Positions 43,200 through 44,539 of a DNA stretch of 44,539 nucleotides are shown piece by piece. The notes beneath the pieces were generated by a model, which saw only the letters and a program-made list of their open reading frames with translations, made no database searches and was not told where the DNA came from. Position 1 is the stretch's first letter, and every line of letters starts with the position of its first letter. A program made the position numbers and the translations under genes. The DNA is from Puia dinghuensis (GTDB lineage: Bacteria > Bacteroidota > Bacteroidia > Chitinophagales > Chitinophagaceae), in contig JAMFSL010000119.1 in assembly GCA_026225275.1 (NCBI GenBank), positions 1 through 44,539 of the forward strand, read 5' to 3'.

Positions 43200-44120
43200 A
43201 TGAGCCCATCGACCGTTTCGTATTTGACCTTTGGAATCGTACTGGTACTGGCTGTTATCTTTGACCTGGGCCTGTTGAGCAAAAAAGGGACGACTGTCTC
43301 GATAAAGCAAGCATTGTATCAAACAGCTTTCTGGGTTTGTCTGGCTCTCGCTTTTTTTGTTTTTCTGTGGCTGGAAGATGGTCATAAAATAGCCATTGAA
43401 TACGTGAGCGCCTACCTGATGGAATGGAGCCTCAGCATCGATAATATCTTTGTTTTTATCCTCATCTTTACTTTTTTCCGGGTCAGGCCGATGTATTACG
43501 CACGGGTGCTGCTGATCGGAATCCTGCTGGCTATCGTGCTGCGGTTGGTATTCATCACGGCGGGTATTGTACTGGTAAACCGGTTCCACTGGTTGTTGTA
43601 TATTTTTGGTGGCGTGCTGGTATACAGCGGCACTACGATGTTTGCGGCTAAAAGCGATGTAGAGCCGGATATCGAGGATAACCGGGTATACAAATTCCTC
43701 CGCCGATTCCTCCCCCTGACAGGCAGTGACGGCGATGGCCGGCTGGTGGTGGTCAGGGAGGGAGAGAAAAAATATACTACGCTGTTTGTCGTGGTGGTGC
43801 TGCTGGCTACGACGGATGTGGTGTTTGCAGTGGATTCGATACCGGCAGTGTTCGGGATCACACAGGAGATGATCGTCATCTACACCTCGAACATCTTTGC
43901 GGTCCTGGGTCTGAGGTCATTGTTCTTTTTGTTGCGTGGAGCAGTAGACCGCTTTAATCACTTGCAGCAGGGCATCGCCATCGTACTGATTTTTGTCGGG
44001 CTGAAGATGTTGGCGGAGATCGGGCATGTGTATTTGCCGGTGTGGGTGTCGCTGCTGGTGATCCTGGTTTGCATCACCTCGGCTATTGTATATTCATTAT
44101 ATTCGGGGCGAAAGAAGTGA
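43200..44120 (+). CDS. TerC family integral membrane protein
   Basis: 306 residues from the ATG at 43200 (MSPSTVSYLTFGIVLVLAV); the open frame reaches back to 43104 but overlaps GldFG and the promoter box. About eight or nine membrane helices; the two TerC signature regions with membrane acidic residues are present: EWSLSIDNIFVFILIF and LLATTDVVFAVDSIPAVFGIT. A charged cytoplasmic loop (about 155-195) separates them. TerC proteins of this long form (Alx type) are linked with tellurite resistance, manganese export or metal loading of exoenzymes; the ion is not known here. Its TGA stop overlaps the first possible start of the murF gene. Confidence 0.92.
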   Translation: MSPSTVSYLTFGIVLVLAVIFDLGLLSKKGTTVSIKQALYQTAFWVCLALAFFVFLWLEDGHKIAIEYVSAYLMEWSLSIDNIFVFILIFTFFRVRPMYYARVLLIGILLAIVLRLVFITAGIVLVNRFHWLLYIFGGVLVYSGTTMFAAKSDVEPDIEDNRVYKFLRRFLPLTGSDGDGRLVVVREGEKKYTTLFVVVVLLATTDVVFAVDSIPAVFGITQEMIVIYTSNIFAVLGLRSLFFLLRGAVDRFNHLQQGIAIVLIFVGLKMLAEIGHVYLPVWVSLLVILVCITSAIVYSLYSGRKK

Positions 44121-44140
44121 AATATCCGATAGAAGAAGCA

Positions 44141-44539
44141 ATGAAATATCCGATTCGACATATCGCAGAGATCGTTCACGGCAAACTTGTCCAGTCCCAT
44201 GAGGATGCTGTCGTCGAACACCTGCTACTGGACAGCCGGCGGCTGATCTTCCCGGCGACGTCATTATTCATTGCCTTGCGGGGACCGCGGCGGGATGGCA
44301 GCCGGTTCATCGAAGAGCTATACCGGCGGGGGGTCAGGAATTTTATGGTTGAACACTCACGCGCAGGCACAGCGCCGGACGCACTACCCCCCCTACCCGA
44401 AGCCAATATCATTGTCGTAACCGACACCCTCGCGGCCCTGCAGGAACTGGCAGCCTGGCACCGGCGGCAATTCTCCATCCCGGTCATCGGCATCACCGGC
44501 AGCAATGGCAAGACCACCGTCAAAGAATGGTTGAATCAA
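44141..44539 (+). CDS. murF: MurF-type ligase (UDP-MurNAc-tripeptide:D-Ala-D-Ala ligase), N-terminal part, cut by the window end
   Basis: 133 residues visible. DSRR (31-34) is the UDP-binding signature of MurE/MurF N-domains, LFIALRGPRRDGSRF follows, and GITGSNGKTTVKEWL (117-131) is the Mur-ligase P-loop. It adds D-Ala-D-Ala to the peptidoglycan precursor in the cytoplasm. In many Bacteroidota this gene is fused to alanine racemase; the C-terminus is outside the window, so this is only likely. Two starts are possible: ATG at 44141 and GTG at 44117, the latter overlapping the TerC stop; the sequence between contains a 13-base direct repeat. Confidence 0.88.
   Translation, partial: MKYPIRHIAEIVHGKLVQSHEDAVVEHLLLDSRRLIFPATSLFIALRGPRRDGSRFIEELYRRGVRNFMVEHSRAGTAPDALPPLPEANIIVVTDTLAALQELAAWHRRQFSIPVIGITGSNGKTTVKEWLNQ

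Noticed and set aside
1-44539. CRISPR array, prophage, transposon or defence island
   Set aside because: No regular spaced repeats, integrase, transposase, Cas, restriction or toxin-antitoxin genes were seen; the MazG-like protein is the enzyme family, not the MazEF toxin system.

Overview
The window looks like ordinary chromosome of a member of the Bacteroidota, most likely family Chitinophagaceae (inferred from content; no database was searched). The grounds are: proteins ending in type IX secretion (T9SS) sorting domains, a fused GldF-GldG gliding-motility transporter protein, a YfhO family protein, a truncated MurF-type ligase gene of the kind that is often fused to alanine racemase in this phylum, several promoters of the Bacteroidota form TAnnTTTG, and start codons without clear Shine-Dalgarno sequences. 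I see no rRNA, tRNA, CRISPR array, insertion sequence, integrase or prophage gene.

Layout. 1-98: tail of a CreD-like membrane protein. 181-4516: a compact four-gene sugar-acid operon (enolase-superfamily dehydratase, SDR dehydrogenase, FAH-fold/AraD1-like enzyme, MFS hexuronate-type transporter) behind its own TAnnTTTG box. 4513-8055 (-): a large exported protein with a degenerate peptidase-like front, a TolB-like propeller and a C-terminal outer-membrane barrel. 8137-10344: an MBL hydrolase and a Wzx/MATE-like flippase. 10411-13121 (-): a probable operon of lipoprotein, multi-span membrane protein, NarX/DesK-type histidine kinase and NarL-type regulator. 13440-17068: ArfB, YfhO protein, D-aminoacyl-tRNA deacylase. 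17193-19472: an orphan OmpR-type regulator, a MazG-like hydrolase and an unrecognised membrane protein. 19550-22214: glycyl-tRNA synthetase, a small anchored coiled-coil protein and a ferredoxin-NADP reductase-like enzyme. 22279-26142 (-): a T9SS-secreted subtilase. 26348-33511: mfd, DUF4870 protein, GNAT acetyltransferase, acpP, fabF, rnc. 33822-38808: three T9SS cargo proteins (two with a likely choice-of-anchor E domain) and a lipoprotein. 38871-44539: cysteine desulfurase, GldFG fusion, TerC protein and the start of murF.

Working together: the first operon should import a sugar acid and break it down without phosphorylation; acpP-fabF-rnc is the usual fatty-acid/RNA-processing neighbourhood; the secreted subtilase and the 33.8-37.9 kb cargo proteins depend on the T9SS machinery, which is not encoded here.

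No gene set here is clearly a new defence or mobile system. The least explained features are (i) clusters of short GC-rich hairpins in at least five intergenic spaces, including a seven-hairpin array after fabF and a 15-bp sequence shared in inverted orientation by two of the clusters 24 kb apart, (ii) stop codons placed inside inverted repeats in three genes, (iii) the four-gene sensor operon whose kinase has no extracytoplasmic domain, and (iv) an 11-bp-phased direct repeat just upstream of the orphan OmpR-type regulator.
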